From assembly GCF_900090045.1 (NCBI RefSeq), contig NW_021638295.1, positions 16,089 through 80,088 of the forward strand: DNA of 64,000 nucleotides, read 5' to 3'. The stretch's first letter is position 1; each line of letters opens with the position of its first letter. The notes beneath the pieces were generated by a model. The model was not told the DNA's origin and did no database searches. It was given only the letters and a program-made list of their open reading frames with translations. Both the position numbers and the translations under genes were made by a program. The DNA is from Plasmodium malariae. Its lineage: Eukaryota; Apicomplexa; Aconoidasida; Haemosporida; Plasmodiidae. Of the stretch, positions 27,179 through 41,589 are shown piece after piece.

Positions 27179-28027
27179 TTAGTGAGAAGGATATGCCGTA
27201 TTATGCAATTCACTCTTTATATGTCTTATCTTGCCATATTTTAAAATTTGTCTGTGGATATAAATCATTATTAGAATAACTATAAACACGCATATAGACG
27301 ATAATAAACATAATCCACCTTGCCACTCTAATGTAGAAATTTTTTCTAAGTCATTATATTTATACAGTAATAAAACAGCTCCTACTATTAAAACTAGTAA
27401 ATGGTAGATAGTTATAGCACAGATAAAAGATTTGTTTACTTTTATATCATTTTTTAAAAACAAAAAATCAGCATTTGTAAAATGCCTAACTTTATTTTTA
27501 TAGTATATTTTATCTAACAACCTTTTCTCAAAATGTAAATTTCTTCTACTGTATACCGAAGATTTATTTATCTTAGTATGCCCATATTCTACTGTATTAT
27601 TTAATGAACATTGATTTGTTCTTTTATTTTTTCCTTTTTCTACTTTTCCATTATTTGAAGCACACATATTTGAGTATTCATCGACAGCTGGCATATCTTT
27701 TTTCATCCATGCAATAATTGGACCCTTTTCTTGCTTATAGTTTGCTAGTAATCGACAAGTTATTGTATTTAATGTTTCATCAATATTTTTTCTCCCAGCC
27801 AAATATTTATTGAAGGCACTCTAAAAAACAAATATTTATTATTCAAAAGAATATCTAATTTTACGGTGAAACAAGTATTAATAAAAATAAAACTAAAAAA
27901 ATGTGAATAATAAAAATATCTCTAAATAAAATCATAATACCATATCATGATGAAAATGAAATATACAACTCAATAGGATAAACAAACAAATCCTAATATA
28001 ATATGGTAACTTAATCGTTTGTTCCAT
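27179..28027 (-). CDS. Exported protein, fam-l/fam-m-related
   Basis: Two exons: exon 1 is 27941-28027 and exon 2 is 27179-27820, with a 120-nt phase-0 intron (GTATTA...TTTAG). The product is 242 residues. The leader is MEQTIKLPYYIRI... ending FHFHHDM, the same 29-codon module as in fam-l and fam-m. Exon 2 opens SAFNKYLAG, then has CRLLANYKQE at about 50-60, again an R-x-L site without the usual fifth residue. The helical block reads NLHFEKRLLDKIYYKNKVR, like the FEKK block of fam-l/fam-m. Membrane segments lie at about 161-182 and 197-217, with a very short loop between them and a tail ending HNTAYPSH. The loop is only about 15 residues, shorter than in fam-l. It is clearly of the same wider family but carries neither the fam-l nor the fam-m exon 2 signature, so I leave it unclassified. 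Likely exported to the host cell. Confidence 0.85.
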
Positions 28028-31000
28028 TATACAGATCTTTAAAATTTAAATATAATTAATACCTAAAAAATTAACATTCATATTATATGCTCCTAATGAT
28101 TAAGGACTTTTTATTTATTTATTATAATTTTTTATATTTTTATATGAACTTAATAAAATGAATATATTCATAATTTTTTTTATAACATTTACGTAGAAAA
28201 ATTAGATTATATATGAATTATGTTATTTATATTTAAAGAATACATACAAAAAAACTAACCTTAATAAAAATAATACAATTTTAATTTATTCATAAATATA
28301 TAATTAACTATATTAGAGTAATCGAATAATTTTATTTTTAAGCCATTTCAAAAAAAAAAAAAAAATATGATTTCTCAACATTTCTATATATAGTATTTAT
28401 GGAGTATATAGAACATAGATAATATAGATATTCTGTTGTACTTTATATTAAGAAAACTATAAATAATTTTAACGATTATTTATTATCAATAATTATTAAA
28501 TTATTAACATTAAATTATGGGAAAAGTTCTTGTGATGATAAAATATTATAACCACATAATAATATGAATGATGCAGAAAAAATATAACTTCTAAAACTTT
28601 TTCTGTCATATGATTTACAGCATTGCATTAATTAAAACATAATAATTGAACTGTTCCATAGCCTATATTATATTTAAAAAAATCAAATATATAGCACACT
28701 AACTTGTTTAAGAAAAAATATACATTTATATTGTAAATTGAGAATGTACTTTTACTCTTGTAACACAACTGTTGAATGTTATAATTTTTAATTATCATAA
28801 TTTATGCATTTATTACTAGATGAATATTTTTAAACCCAATTTTTTTTTTTTTTTTTTTTAAATATATATATATATTGAAGCAATATTAATATAATAAGAA
28901 AAAAAATTTGTCATATATCATTAATATGTTGTTTTAAACTTTAATTTCCCTATCTAATAAAAATTATAATTTTATTTTTTTATGTATATAACGTAGTTTA
29001 TATTCTTCTATATGATAGTAAATTGATATATATAAAATAAATTAACTATTTTTTATACTTATCTGTCTAATTAAACATTACTTTTAAATTCTTATAATTA
29101 TTCGAAATTAAATAATTAAACAAATAATTATTTTAATAACTGATAAATTCATATTTTAAAAGAAAAAATATATTAAAATTCTTACAATTTAAATATAATT
29201 ACTATAATGCCTATTATGGAATAAGTAAAATTAAGGAGTTATAGAGTTATTACAAATACTTCTGAAATAAATCAGTTATATACAATTATATGGAAATTAT
29301 AAAATATCAATCCATAGATAATTTTTATAATTAACATTCACTATCTGATAAATAGATATAGTACTTTTGCGTTTTTTTCATATTTATATTAATATTTTTG
29401 TAAAATATTAAAAATATTAACTGTTATTTCTATATACAATATTGTAATACTAAATCATATTACAAAGTTAGCTGTAATATTTTAGTAGTCTTATATGTAC
29501 GAATTTTTACTTAAGTGCTAAAATTAGAAACATACATTTTTTTATTAATTATAAAATTTGTAAACAATCTTCAATATAAAAGAAAAAAATACAAAAGAAA
29601 AATCCTGATGAATACTTGTAATACTTTATATATATAATTTTTTAAAACAAATATAATTCACTTATAACTGTCAATTGCAATAATGTATTGTTTTTTCTTC
29701 TTTTTAATAAATTCATTTTTCGTACATTGAGAATTAGTTTTTAATTAGTATACAAAATTTATTTAATGAATGAATAATAATATAACAAGTGAACTATTGC
29801 ATAAAATAAATTATTAATATATTTTTTTTTCATTATAACTAAATATTGTTTTCCATTTATAAGTTTATTGCACATAATATGTTTGCTTCCCTTTTGAAAA
29901 CATAAAATATACTTTATATATTACAAAAATATAATCTGGTGAATAAAAATATTTACTAAGAAAATTATTATGAACTATAATAAAATAAACTAATTTAAAA
30001 TTATTAATAACTCCTGTAAACTTGTAATGTAATTTTGAATAATTTAATAAACAAATTTTATAAAAAACATATTATATAAAATATATTAAATTATTAAATC
30101 AAAATTTACAAAAAACCAAAACAAAAATATATTAAAAAAGTATGTAATAAATCAAAGTAATGGTATTTAATAATTTCTTTTAAGACACTAAAAATTATAT
30201 ACGCAACATATATGTTAAATAAAATTACATAATTTATTTAAGTTAAACAAAACTATTAAAATTTTCTATATATATCAATGACAAGAAAAATTTTATTTTC
30301 CCCCAAATTTTGACACTTAATTGACTGTTTATTATATTTTTAAAATTTTTTTATTAAATTTTTTTATGAGCGCTTTTTTTTCATTTTATAGATTATTTTT
30401 CTTTAATTATAAAATAAAACTTTTTTTTAATATTGGAAGATTTAATAATATATGTTTTTTCATATAATAATTTCTGATAGAACTTCATTTAAAAATTTAT
30501 CTATAATTATTTTACCTAACAACAGTAATATATAATTTTTTAAGGACACTCTTTAATTTCTCTATATAATTCTTACTTTATCCTGTTTCCTTTTTTTTTT
30601 TTGATACCAATATTTGTAATAAGGAACTTATTTTAATTCATTTTGTCATGTATATTTATTATATATTTCCCTTATTAATAACATATATTAATGAAAGCAT
30701 AAATTAATATCTTTAGTATTCAACATTAATTAAGGATATATATAATAAAAATCTCATATGGTACAGAGTTCATATTATTCATTAACTTCATCTATTTATA
30801 TATATAAAAGCAGTGTTCTTCAGGTGAAATATTATTTTACCAAAAAATTAAGATAAAATAAGAAAATATAATTCTTATTAGAAATACAAAACATTTGCAC
30901 ATATATGATAACATAGTCTTTAAACTTAATTTTCTATTTATCGTTTCTTATAAAAATGAATTTACATAAGAATTACTATTTGATGCTTTACATGAATATT

Positions 31001-31589
31001 ACATTTTGAGAAGTTCATAAAGCTCCTATTTTATTTGTTAATTTACTTGTTCTGAACTTATTCATTATATATATGAATTCAAATTTATTTTTATATCAAA
31101 TATAACTATAACATATTACTTATATTCAACTCTTTAACCAAGTATAAAATAAATTTAATAAACTATTTTTGAGTATAATTAAAACAAACAAAAATATTTT
31201 ACCAATAGGCATCTGCAACTCATACTTTAATGGATACTTAAATAAGTACAGAAAATCAGAATTAAATATATTTTTTTACATGTAGAAAGGATATTAGTAT
31301 TTGCAAAAATTATAGTTATTCGATAAAAAAAAATTTAATAAAAAAAAAGGTATTATAAAAAAATTTTAATAATAATATTATTAAAGTGTATATAAAAAAA
31401 TACATACAAATAAATATAAAACGTTAAAAACTAAAAGTAATATATTTTAACTATACTATTTTCTTTATTACATTTTTTTAAATATGGCTATTTAATAGAA
31501 ATGTATATTTAACTCAATTTTGTTCTCATTTTAATATCTTTGAACTAAATTATTTGATACTCTTTATAACACTAATGAAATGAAGTTCA
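28028..31589. other. Intergenic, 3' flank of long pir gene
   Basis: No gene seen. It includes a 20-T run at 28840-28859. Part of the right half (for example TTGCACATAATATGTTT near 29868) resembles the 3' flank of the first pir gene (TTGCACATAATATATTTT near 18982). Confidence 0.5.
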
Positions 31590-33460
31590 TTATTCTATAT
31601 TTACTACACTAAATCTCCTTCTACCAGAATTCCTATAAGTACGTTTTATGAATCTCCTCGATAGTCTTTTTGTGTTTAGTTCAGCGAAATTAGTATTATG
31701 TCTTTTTTTCCTTTTTCTATTTTTATCTACACAAGAGCCAAAGGGAGTGAACTAATATCCAAATAAAAAAAATAAAACACATATAATATTATTATTTTAC
31801 AATTAAAACATTTTAAAATAAATTAAATTGATGACTTATAAAATATTTATAATATAAAATGAAATTTGGAATTTACTCTAAAATAAAGGAAAAAAACTAA
31901 AATTAATCCCATTACCAAAGAAATCGCAGTGCCAACACGGAAAAAAATGTTCTGTAATATATTATATGCTTTATCATTTCCATAATGCTCTTGACCAATT
32001 GAGCTTCTAGCATCAGCAACCATTATTTGATCAGGCTTTAAAACTTGTAGACGTCCGGAATAACTTTGTATTGAGTACTTGCCCTTTTCTCTTCTAATAT
32101 CTATATTTAACGGCTGTGTTGCCCATGTTTTACCTTTCTTTAATCGGTATATCCCAGATTTCTCATCTTTTATAAGAATACCTTGTTTAACTAATTCTTC
32201 CACGTACATGCAAAGTCCTGATGTATCTTTCTCTGGGTTCTCAGCAGGACAATGTAACTTTCCATCTTTGTCTAATTTCCATCTAATATCCATATATGAG
32301 GCATTTTTTGGAAGAGATGGATAATTGATTGCTTCTGAACTAAGACCAACTATATTCCTAATTTTTTCATGTGCTTTTTTGACCTCTGAATCTATGCTTA
32401 TTTCTGAATTTTGACCTTCTGAAGGAGATTTATCACTATTCCTTTGTTGTCCACTGCTTTCAATTGAAATCATGTTTTTACGAATAAAGGAAGATGCTCG
32501 GACAAAGCGACATGGTAATTCTTTGCTTTCATTCGTAATAGGACAATTCGTAAAAAGAATTTGATCCAAAAAATCTTGATCGAAATCGCTAGATTCTAAT
32601 TTTTCTTTGGAAGTTTTAGTTTCTTTAAAATCTTCTAGTCCATTACAACTATTATCATTGGGGGATTCTAAAGCAGAAACAAGATTATTTGGATCAACTT
32701 CATCACCACAGTTCAAAAAATAGTCTGGACACGTTGATATTTTTTTCTCACAACATTCACTCTTTTTTTTTTTATATAAGTCATGAATAGAACTAAGATA
32801 CTTTTTATAATTATTAATGTCAACAGAAGTACAAATATCTCTACTTTTAATAATATCGTAATTTGTAAAATATTCATACAAGTATTTCTCTTCCTTTTTT
32901 TTATTCATTTCGCTTAAATTTTTATTGACAAATTTATAACTACAGTTATATATCCGATAAGTTTCAGTAAGAGTAGATTGTAATTCAATAAATTTAGTAA
33001 TGATATCTGTAATATAACTATCATTCACATCGTTTTTAAACATTTCTCTTATTTCTTTATATATCCAGTATATATAATGTCTACAGTAGTCCTTATAGTT
33101 TCCTGATTTAACTTTTTCTGGTAAATTTTCTAAATTTCTTACAACTTTATTACAAAGATTAATACATTTATTTTTGTATTCTTTTTTTACTGAATTGAAT
33201 ATATTACAATTAATTCCGTATGATTCTCCGATGACCTTAGAGCCATATTCTTCATATATTTTATATGAGGGTAACCTTTTTAAAATTTCATCCTGAAAAT
33301 ATAATTAATAAAATGACTTATTAAAATAAATGTAAATATCTTATAAAGAGTAAATACCTTCATGTTGTTATATCAAATAAACTGTATTAAAATAAATCAT
33401 ATCATATTATTCGTAATATGAAAAATAAAATTATACATAAACTTCTTCATCCATTTCCAT
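31590..33460 (-). CDS. pir: PIR variant surface protein, long form
   Basis: Three exons: 33437-33460 (MEMDEEVY), 31877-33292 and 31590-31751; introns are 144 and 125 nt, phase 0, with GTATAA and GTAAAT donors. The product is 533 residues. Exon 2 opens DEILKRLPSYKIYEEYG, a clear PIR N-terminus, with many Cys (CINLCNKVV, SECCEKKISTC). The middle holds an acidic/Ser-rich section (KTSKEKLESSDFDQDF; SGQQRNSDKSPSEGQ). It ends in a membrane segment (GTAISLVMGLILVFF) at about residues 460-478. Exon 3 opens FTPFGSCVDKNRKRKKR and is strongly basic. At 533 residues it is well above the roughly 300 of its two neighbours. An alternative exon 1 is ATGAAG at 33358-33363 with a 65-nt intron. I prefer the farther one because its intron length matches the other pir genes and it lies at the same conserved upstream motif as the pir gene at 47.1 kb. 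Confidence 0.88.
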
Positions 33461-33474
33461 AATTGCCCTTCAAC
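33461..33474 (-). promoter_or_regulatory. Conserved 14-bp block 5' of pir start
   Basis: GTTGAAGGGCAATT lies directly against the ATG. The pir gene at 47.1 kb has GTTGAAGGGGAATT four bases before its ATG (13 of 14 identical). The function is unknown; it could be a transcript-leader or promoter element. Confidence 0.5.
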
Positions 33475-36400
33475 TTGACAAAGTATGTAGTAGATTTAAT
33501 GATTTAAACTATACATATATAAATATTAATGTATAAATAATGACAAATTATTTACAAATGGAATTATTTCTGCTTTTTTATGTTGGTATTTACATATATA
33601 TACACATTTCTCAATCAGAAGAATAACCTAATTTATTTAACAAAATAAATTATAATTATATAGATTTTATTACGTAAATAATTTTAACTGAAACGTAAAT
33701 AACTTTGGCGTTCATTAAGTATAATAAGAAACTGTAAAAAATAAGAAATATAATATAGTGCAACTTTATAATATATACATACATATATGTAATTATTCAT
33801 TATTAGCATGTGTTTTTATAATCGATAATAATATATGTAATATAAAAAGTTAAAATTTTTATTTTTAATGCTTTATATTTTTTCAAGTATTTTTTAACTA
33901 TTATATATTTTTTATATTGCAAATAATGGCCACATAACCGAATTACGAAATATACTTTTTGTTGAAGCAATTATTCCATTAAAACTATATTTCAATAATA
34001 TTGTGGGTATTACAATAATCATACATGCATTATAATCATTAACCAAACACTTATTACTATAATTAAAAATATATAAATAAAAGAAGAATATAACAAAAAA
34101 GTGCCAATGAAAAATATATAATAAATGATTTTTCATATGATAATAATATTTCTTATATTATATTTATTATAACTGTTATATGATATTTTTTTAAGTAGCA
34201 TTTTTTAGTTGACTACAGATTGTTCCATTCCTTTAATAGCTATTTTAAAATATAAGTCAAGTTTTTATTTTTAATTCTATATTCCAGTTCCCAAAGTTTA
34301 CATTCTGTAATTCGACTATATATATATATATATATTAATAAAACGAGAGTTATTTTTAGTAAAGCATTTTAAGATAAACTCAGTAATACTCAATGTAATG
34401 GAAAACAATATAAAAACATTTTTTTATTTGTGCTGTACAATGAAAATTTTATTTCAAGTTTAACTAAAAATTTCTTAAAATAATCTGAATATTATGTTCT
34501 AAATTTGCAACATATTTATAATATCTATTTAATTTTTCATAGTTACTAAAACTATATCTATACGTAACAGTATTATATGGAAACATTTATATGTGTTCTC
34601 CAATATTTCTTATAATTTTCTTCTCACTAATAATAAATAAACTAAAGCATAACTTATTATATCAATAAATTAAGAAAGTAATAAAAAAATATTTTATTAT
34701 GAATATGCTTTTACTCCTTTGAAATGCAGTAATTTAAACGTTTATTCGTAAAAATTGTTGCAATATCAGCATTAGGAAATTATCTCGTAAAATAAATATA
34801 TTAAACATGCAAAAAAGGAATATTTACTTCGATTAATATATATATATGGAAAGTATATTTCATTGTGAATTAAGCATAAGCAAAATGAAATATTTTATAT
34901 TATATATTTGTTTATTTAATTATTATTTATTTTTTTTTCTTCTTACTTCATTGATACATATAATATGCATTATTTTAATTTGGAAATATAACGTTACTTT
35001 TTTTTCTTTTTTTTTTTTGGTTATTATTTATTTTCTTCATAATGTATATATGCATAAATTTTTCATTTTTTTATGTATCTTCAATAAGCAAAAATATAGA
35101 ATAATTAATATATATTTCTGCCAGAAATCAAAAAAAATTATAAAATTAAATAATTTTTTAAAGGTTATTTATTTGTTAATTTTCATTTATTATATTTATT
35201 TGTTATGTTTTATATTTTCTTTAAAATGAAGATTTAATAATTTTACTGATTCAGTGTATTTTTAATGTAATTAGTGTAATCATACATAATAATATAACTA
35301 TGCTTTAATAAATATAACATAATTCTAATAAAATATTTTAGTTATTTTGTTTGTAATATTTTTTCTCAGAGTTAATCTTCAATTTTTTTTCTTTTTATAT
35401 ATTATTTTTGTTTTATCATAAGGGAATGCACATTTTGTACATTTATAAAATTATTCTTTTGATAATTAGTATTCATATTAAATTTAAAATAGCTAATATA
35501 TGTATAATTGCTTTATAACCTTTATTTGTTTTTATTTGTTATTTTAAATTTGTTATGTTTCAATAAATAATGCTTATCATACTAATATTTACCATAAAAA
35601 ACTTTCTTTTTAAATTGGAACTAAGGACTTCAGTAAAATTACAAGAATATTTTTGTCTTTTGATATATAATTCTAATAATATTGATTTGCTTTTAAAAAT
35701 AGAAGAGAATTTTTAGTAATAATAATATATATTTTATATACTAAAGTATAATTTATTTTATTAACAAGACAATACATTTAAAAAATACTCCAATTTAATA
35801 TATTTGCAAGAAATTTGATACTTCTTTATCATATGTTATAAATTATTGCTGATAATAATTTTTTTTGTAATGTAATATACTAAAAGCAAAAAAAATACAT
35901 TTTTAATATCTAAAGTTTTTGTTTATGTTTAGTTTATTTACATATGTTGAGATATCCTTGAAAACGAAATTGTTATAATATATTTTTAGATAACAGTTAA
36001 AATAATAATTATATTTAGAGGTGTTGAAGTATAATATTATTTATGTAGTATGAAATAGATTAATACTGAAACATAATGTGAAAAAATAAAAAAAAAATAT
36101 ATTTTTTTTTTTCTAAATCTAATGAAATATTTTAAATAATACAGAAATTATATGTTAACAAAATACTAATGTATACTTCATTTTTATGTTTTATTAAAAT
36201 ATATGCAAAATTCTTATCATATAAAACTATTTTTCTCAATTTATTTTTATCGTCATAAAAGTAATTTCTCGTGATTTTTCTTTTATATATTACGGGTACA
36301 AACTTTTATAATAACTTAAGTATCTTAAGAGCTACATATCATAGATATAAAAGAATAAATGCATATACAGTTGATGCGGTTTATTGAATTATAAATTTTT

Positions 36401-38304
36401 ATTAGAAATATAAATAAGTAGCACATATTCAATAGAATGTATTATCATAATGCGAAAAATTGTTTCATTTAAAAATTATATTAATGAATGAAGGGTAGTT
36501 TATTCAAGGAACTTACTTACGTCATATATCAGCTCCCTCCACATTCTTAAATATGTTATACATTTATATAAACCTCTTCCATGTATATATCTATATGTAT
36601 AGAATAATTAAATACAATATTTATGGTTAAATTTTTACTAGATAATTCAATAAACGTGTTCATAAAATTATAATCATATGTTTTTGGTTAGTTAAAAAGA
36701 TAAACGAATAAAATAACATTATTAGTTAAAAATGTAAAAAATTTTATTAAATATATAACATTTTTATATTTGTCCTAATCTTATATAAAAAAATATTTTT
36801 TCTATTATATTTTGTTATATATTCGACAATACTGAGTTTCTCATTATATATATAATATATATTTTTACACAATTTAATCGGAATTATAAAGCACGTATAT
36901 TATAGTTTCTAGTTTCCTGTAAATAAAATAATATATATAGATATATTATATACAAACATAAAACATAAAATTTATTAATTTTTTATTTTTTAGAATATTC
37001 TTAATATAACATATTTTACTTTTCAATGCTTTACATGGAATATGTTGCCAACAATAGGAATCTATAAATATATAGTTAAATATTTAATCCACATGCTAGT
37101 GTTACATTAAAAATATATATATATTCCATCATGTAAAGTTTAGAATTCAATACTTCATAAATTAAACAAAATTAAAATTAACCTAAGGAAAATATTCCTA
37201 TATATTTACTAATTAGCTAGTAAATTTAATATATATTATTAGGAAATATAAAAATTTAGTATATTTATATAAATTAATAGTATAATAAAACATTTTAGTA
37301 ATAGATGAATTCATAATAGTATTTAAATATTTCTTTTAATATGTATTATCTAATATCTATGTTTAGTAGTTAGTAAAGTATGTACTCACACACTCTTATT
37401 ATATGTTTATTAATTAATACAACCCAAAAGTTTATTAAAAAAAACTTAAATAAAATTATACATAAAAACAAAACAGATAATATATATTATTGTTAAAATC
37501 ATTCTTATACTGTCTTCATTTTGATAATTGTATCAGATCCCACGAATTAAATTATCTATTATATATAATGTAATTATTAGTGAAATACATAATAGCATAT
37601 ATTATATTATGAAATGCTATATAAACATTCCATTATTTAATCCAAAATATATGATATTAAGAAAGAAATCCAACATAATATATATTAATGTTTTATTTAT
37701 TTATGGCCATTAATATAATCCTTTAATGATATATAAAATATATAGATTATTTAATTATAATTTTTAATATAATATATATTTAAGTAATGTGTAAATTATT
37801 GAAGAAACACTACAATTAGGTACAAAAATAACATAACAGTTGGTTTAAAAATTTCCTTTAATTTTTGCGATTTTAAATCCTCATTTCTCTAAGTATTCAT
37901 AAGTAATCCATTTATAAAAAAGTACGTCATTTCATTATATATTTATAATTTTACATTCATATATATATAAAATTAATTCTATTAAAAATATATTTACATT
38001 TAGTACTTTTTATAATATATTTAGTATAAAACATATTTTATGGTATAAATATTAAGATTCTTTTGTTTGTAAGCAAAAAAATATATTTATGTATCACTGT
38101 AATAAAAATTATTAATATACGTACACAGAATAAAAAAAAAGACATATTTATTGTTAAGAATAATTACACATTTTCTTATATTACCTAAAAGAATAATAAT
38201 TTTAGACTTAATTGATAAAAATAAGAAAAAACTATTAGTCAAATGGAAAAAAAAAACTTCACTAAAATTATGAGAATTATTACATTATAAATAAATTTTA
38301 ACAA

Positions 38305-38305
<1 letters not shown>
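33475..38305. other. Intergenic, no gene seen
   Basis: Long AT-rich spacer. An exon-like MWRELIYD followed by GTAAGTAAG (36521-36544, minus strand) has nothing coding after it. Hydrophobic open frames near 34.8-35.2 kb look like T-rich chance frames. Confidence 0.5.

Positions 38306-38361
<56 letters not shown>
38306..38361. repeat. TA dinucleotide microsatellite, 56 bp
   Basis: An uninterrupted alternating TA tract about 290 bp past the stop codon of the fam-l gene that follows. Confidence 0.95.
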
Positions 38362-38368
<7 letters not shown>

Positions 38369-38647
38369 GTATTATTCATAAAATCTACATTAACAAAAAG
38401 AAGTATATATGAAGACAAAATATTTAGGAAAGATGAAGTCATGCTTAAAATAAAAATTTTAAAATTTTTAAATCGTCAAACATTCAAATTGACAAAAGAA
38501 ATAGCTACACACTTTTTTACTGTTTCGATAAAAACATCAATATCTTTAACCGTATATATAAAACATGAATATTTTTTTTTATGGCTGCAAAGTGTATCAC
38601 TGAAGATACTACTATTCGTTAAATTTATCATTAGAAAAAAACATTTA

Positions 38648-39596
38648 CTAATCTTTATTTATTTTTTTTTTGAACTTCATATTTTCATATTTTATAACTT
38701 TCTTATAGTAGTAAATCATTCCTAATATAAATATGACAACAAATATAAGAAAAGGTACACAGTAAAAAAAAATAGTTCCTGCCCATATTTTATCTGAATT
38801 ACCCCATCCTTCTATTTCAAACAAGGTACTCAAAATCCCCTCTGTCGATTGTGCATCACCATTTTTATTCAAGTATAACAACCCTAATAAACCCAACAAT
38901 CCACCATCTATAAATTTTTCTAATGAAAAATCTAATATGGGGAGTATCAATACAAAAATAACTAACAAAAATAAAGCAGTTCGTATTCTACGTTTTTTAC
39001 GTGCTACTTTCTTATATTCCTTATCTTCTATTTCCTTGATATTTTTAAGGTAATCTTTATAATCAAGTTCTTTAAATATTTGTTTTTCAAAATTAGAATA
39101 TTTTTTTGTTTTAGGTATATCAGGTTTATTTTTCTCATTATTTTTACTGTATTCCTCAATATATAATGAACTTCTATGTGATGATTTGTGCTTTTCGTAT
39201 GTTCCTTTTTCATTATTATATATATATTTTTTTTTCTTCACTTCATCATTTGGCAATACTTCTTTAAAATTTACAATACATGAATCTTTATCCTTTTCAT
39301 ATATTGTTAATAATCGATAATTTCTTGTATTTGGCTTTCTACATAGATTGCATATTTCATCCAAATTTATATATAAAGAGCTCTAAAAATAAAGAAAAAT
39401 TTATATATTTCTTATTTAAATAGAAAATTATTCTCATAGTAAAAAAAATAATTAATTAAAATAAACAATAAAATATAAATAATGCAAATTTTTTGTAATA
39501 ATACCATCATACCATGTCATTGCAAAAGTGACATATCCAAGGTAAAATTATAAACGTTGAAATTTTAATTAATACGAATATAAATTTTTGTTCCAT
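38648..39596 (-). CDS. fam-l: fam-l exported protein
   Basis: Two exons: exon 1 is 39513-39596 (28 codons) and exon 2 is 38648-39382, with a 130-nt phase-0 intron (GTATGA...TTTAG). The product is 272 residues. The leader is MEQKFIFVLIKISTF... ending WICHFCNDM. Exon 2 opens SSLYINLDEI, then RKPNTRNYRLLTIYEKD, with the R-x-L site at about residues 51-53 and no acidic or Gln residue at the fifth place. The helical block NFEKQIFKELDYKDYLKN falls at about 125-142. Membrane segments lie at about 163-180 and 229-253, separated by a loop of about 48 residues (LLGLLGLLYLNKNGDAQS...), and the Lys-rich tail reads KKVIKYENMKFKKK. It is the left partner of a second same-strand doublet with the fam-l gene at 41.6 kb. 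No break is seen. Confidence 0.92.
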
Positions 39597-41589
39597 CATA
39601 TAGGTTTCTAAAATTGTAATATATTCAGAAAAAATTATATTTATAATAAAGCATTATACATTCAATAATAAATTGTAATACATATATTTTTTCAATTTTT
39701 TTTATTATTTCTTCATAAAAAGATAATTATATACATATAGCTAAAATGCATTTTACAATACGGACCAAAAAAAAATACCTTTAAAAATATATTTAAAATT
39801 TTTAATATTTACGTTATGAATAAATAAATGACTTTAAATAAAATATTATAATTTTAATTCTTTCATAAATATTCAAGGTGTATAAATTAATTATTTAATA
39901 TAGTTGAGTAGTTAAATTTTTTTTATAGAAACTCTCAAAGTAAAAAAAAAAAATGATATATTAATATAACTAAATACTCATTTAATTTACAGTATTAAAT
40001 GTATATAATATAGATCAATGGAAACAATTAATATATTTGGATAGTAATTTCTAACTTTAATAATGTTTTCCTATTATCAATACTAATTTCTAAGATATTG
40101 CACTTTGAAAAAACGTATTAATTATTTTGTTGAATATTAATTATTATTATTATACAATATTTGTAATAATTAATGAAGAATTTAATAGCTAGTAAAACCT
40201 TTTTTATTTTGTAAAATATAACACATTTTTTAGTGTTCACATATCTATGTGTATAAGGTTATGGTTTAAAATATATTTAGAATGTTCAATTTATAACGTA
40301 TATTCAATCTATGACAAAATATATATACTTTTGAACTTAATAAAATCTTATTTTTTTTTTTTTGTGTCATATATTTAAGAAATTTAATCCTCTATTAAAT
40401 TTAAATTTTTCCATTATTTAGAAATAGAAGTTTTTTAAATTAATCCCATTAACTCTTTCACTTTTTATCTACATTAATATATTTGATGTAATAATAATAT
40501 ATTAGAAAAAAAAAAAAAAAATACACTAAAATAATTATATGAATGTTACATATAATTACTTTAATATAAAAATATATCAATTAATATAAATTTACCTACG
40601 AATTTAGCATACAGGTTTTTATATGTAAATTAAAAATAAAGAAGTGTAACAATATGATTTGCCATAATATATTATTTAGTAAAGTTTGTAATTAAAATGT
40701 CAAATATAATATATTATTTTTTGGTTGTTTATTCACAAGCATGATTTGTCAGAACAATAATTTTGCAGATACAGATTAATCATTAAATAAAAGTAAATAA
40801 AATTTTTTTTTTTTAATATTACATATGGCAAAAAAAATGATTCTTTCTTTTAATTCTGCTAAATATGTGTTATAAATCATGCAGTGACAATTATAAAATT
40901 ATTATGTTCGAAAAATATTACTTTAAGTATCCTAAATTTTACTTTATTTTTTTTTTTTTTCTAAAAAAACATATTGTTTTTTGATTGAATAAATTAAGAA
41001 AATAAGAACAAATACAAATATATGAAATTTAAAATGCTATTTTAAAATTAAAAAAAAATATATATATCATTACCATAATATAATCACTTAGTTTCCTTAT
41101 ATAAAAAATCAGTAACATTAATTATTATTTTTAAAATAATAATTCCTTTACTTAAAAATCTAAAAATATAATAATTTTACACTCGGGGATGATAAATAAT
41201 CATAAAGCAGTAGTATTTATAACTAAATCCTAGATTAACTAATGAATTCAAAATATAATATTATCTATTCTGTTATATATTGATTTTAACTTACAAATAT
41301 ATATTTTTTGCCGAAATTCGCATATAATCAGAAATATATATGTATATATTAAGCCACAATAATTAATTCGAATGAAGAATATATTAAATTGCAAATTAAA
41401 AAATTTTCAAAAATTCAAATTCACAAAAAAAATAAAAATATATTATTTTATGTTTACATATAAATATGACTACGTATATGTAATTTCACATTTAAAATAT
41501 AAGAAATTATGACTATATTTAATATTTTATTAAACATATTATATGTAGTACATAACATTAAATTTTATTTATCGAAATAAACATATATC
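39597..41589. other. Spacer within fam-l doublet
   Basis: No gene seen. The 40 nt next to 39597 carry the conserved fam-type 5' block. Confidence 0.6.

Noticed and set aside
33358..33363. ATGAAG as exon 1 of the long pir gene
   Set aside because: Would give a 65-nt intron, shorter than all other pir introns here; the exon at 33437-33460 fits the conserved upstream block.
34846..35229. 127-residue hydrophobic plus-strand frame
   Set aside because: Almost only Phe, Ile, Leu, Tyr and Lys from T-rich DNA, with no splice context or motif; a chance frame is more likely.
36521..36544. Minus-strand MWRELIYD followed by GTAAGTAAG
   Set aside because: Looks like a small first exon with an ideal donor, but no coding sequence follows within reach.
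38239..38442. Minus-strand frame with a Tyr-Ile repeat
   Set aside because: Produced by the TA microsatellite.
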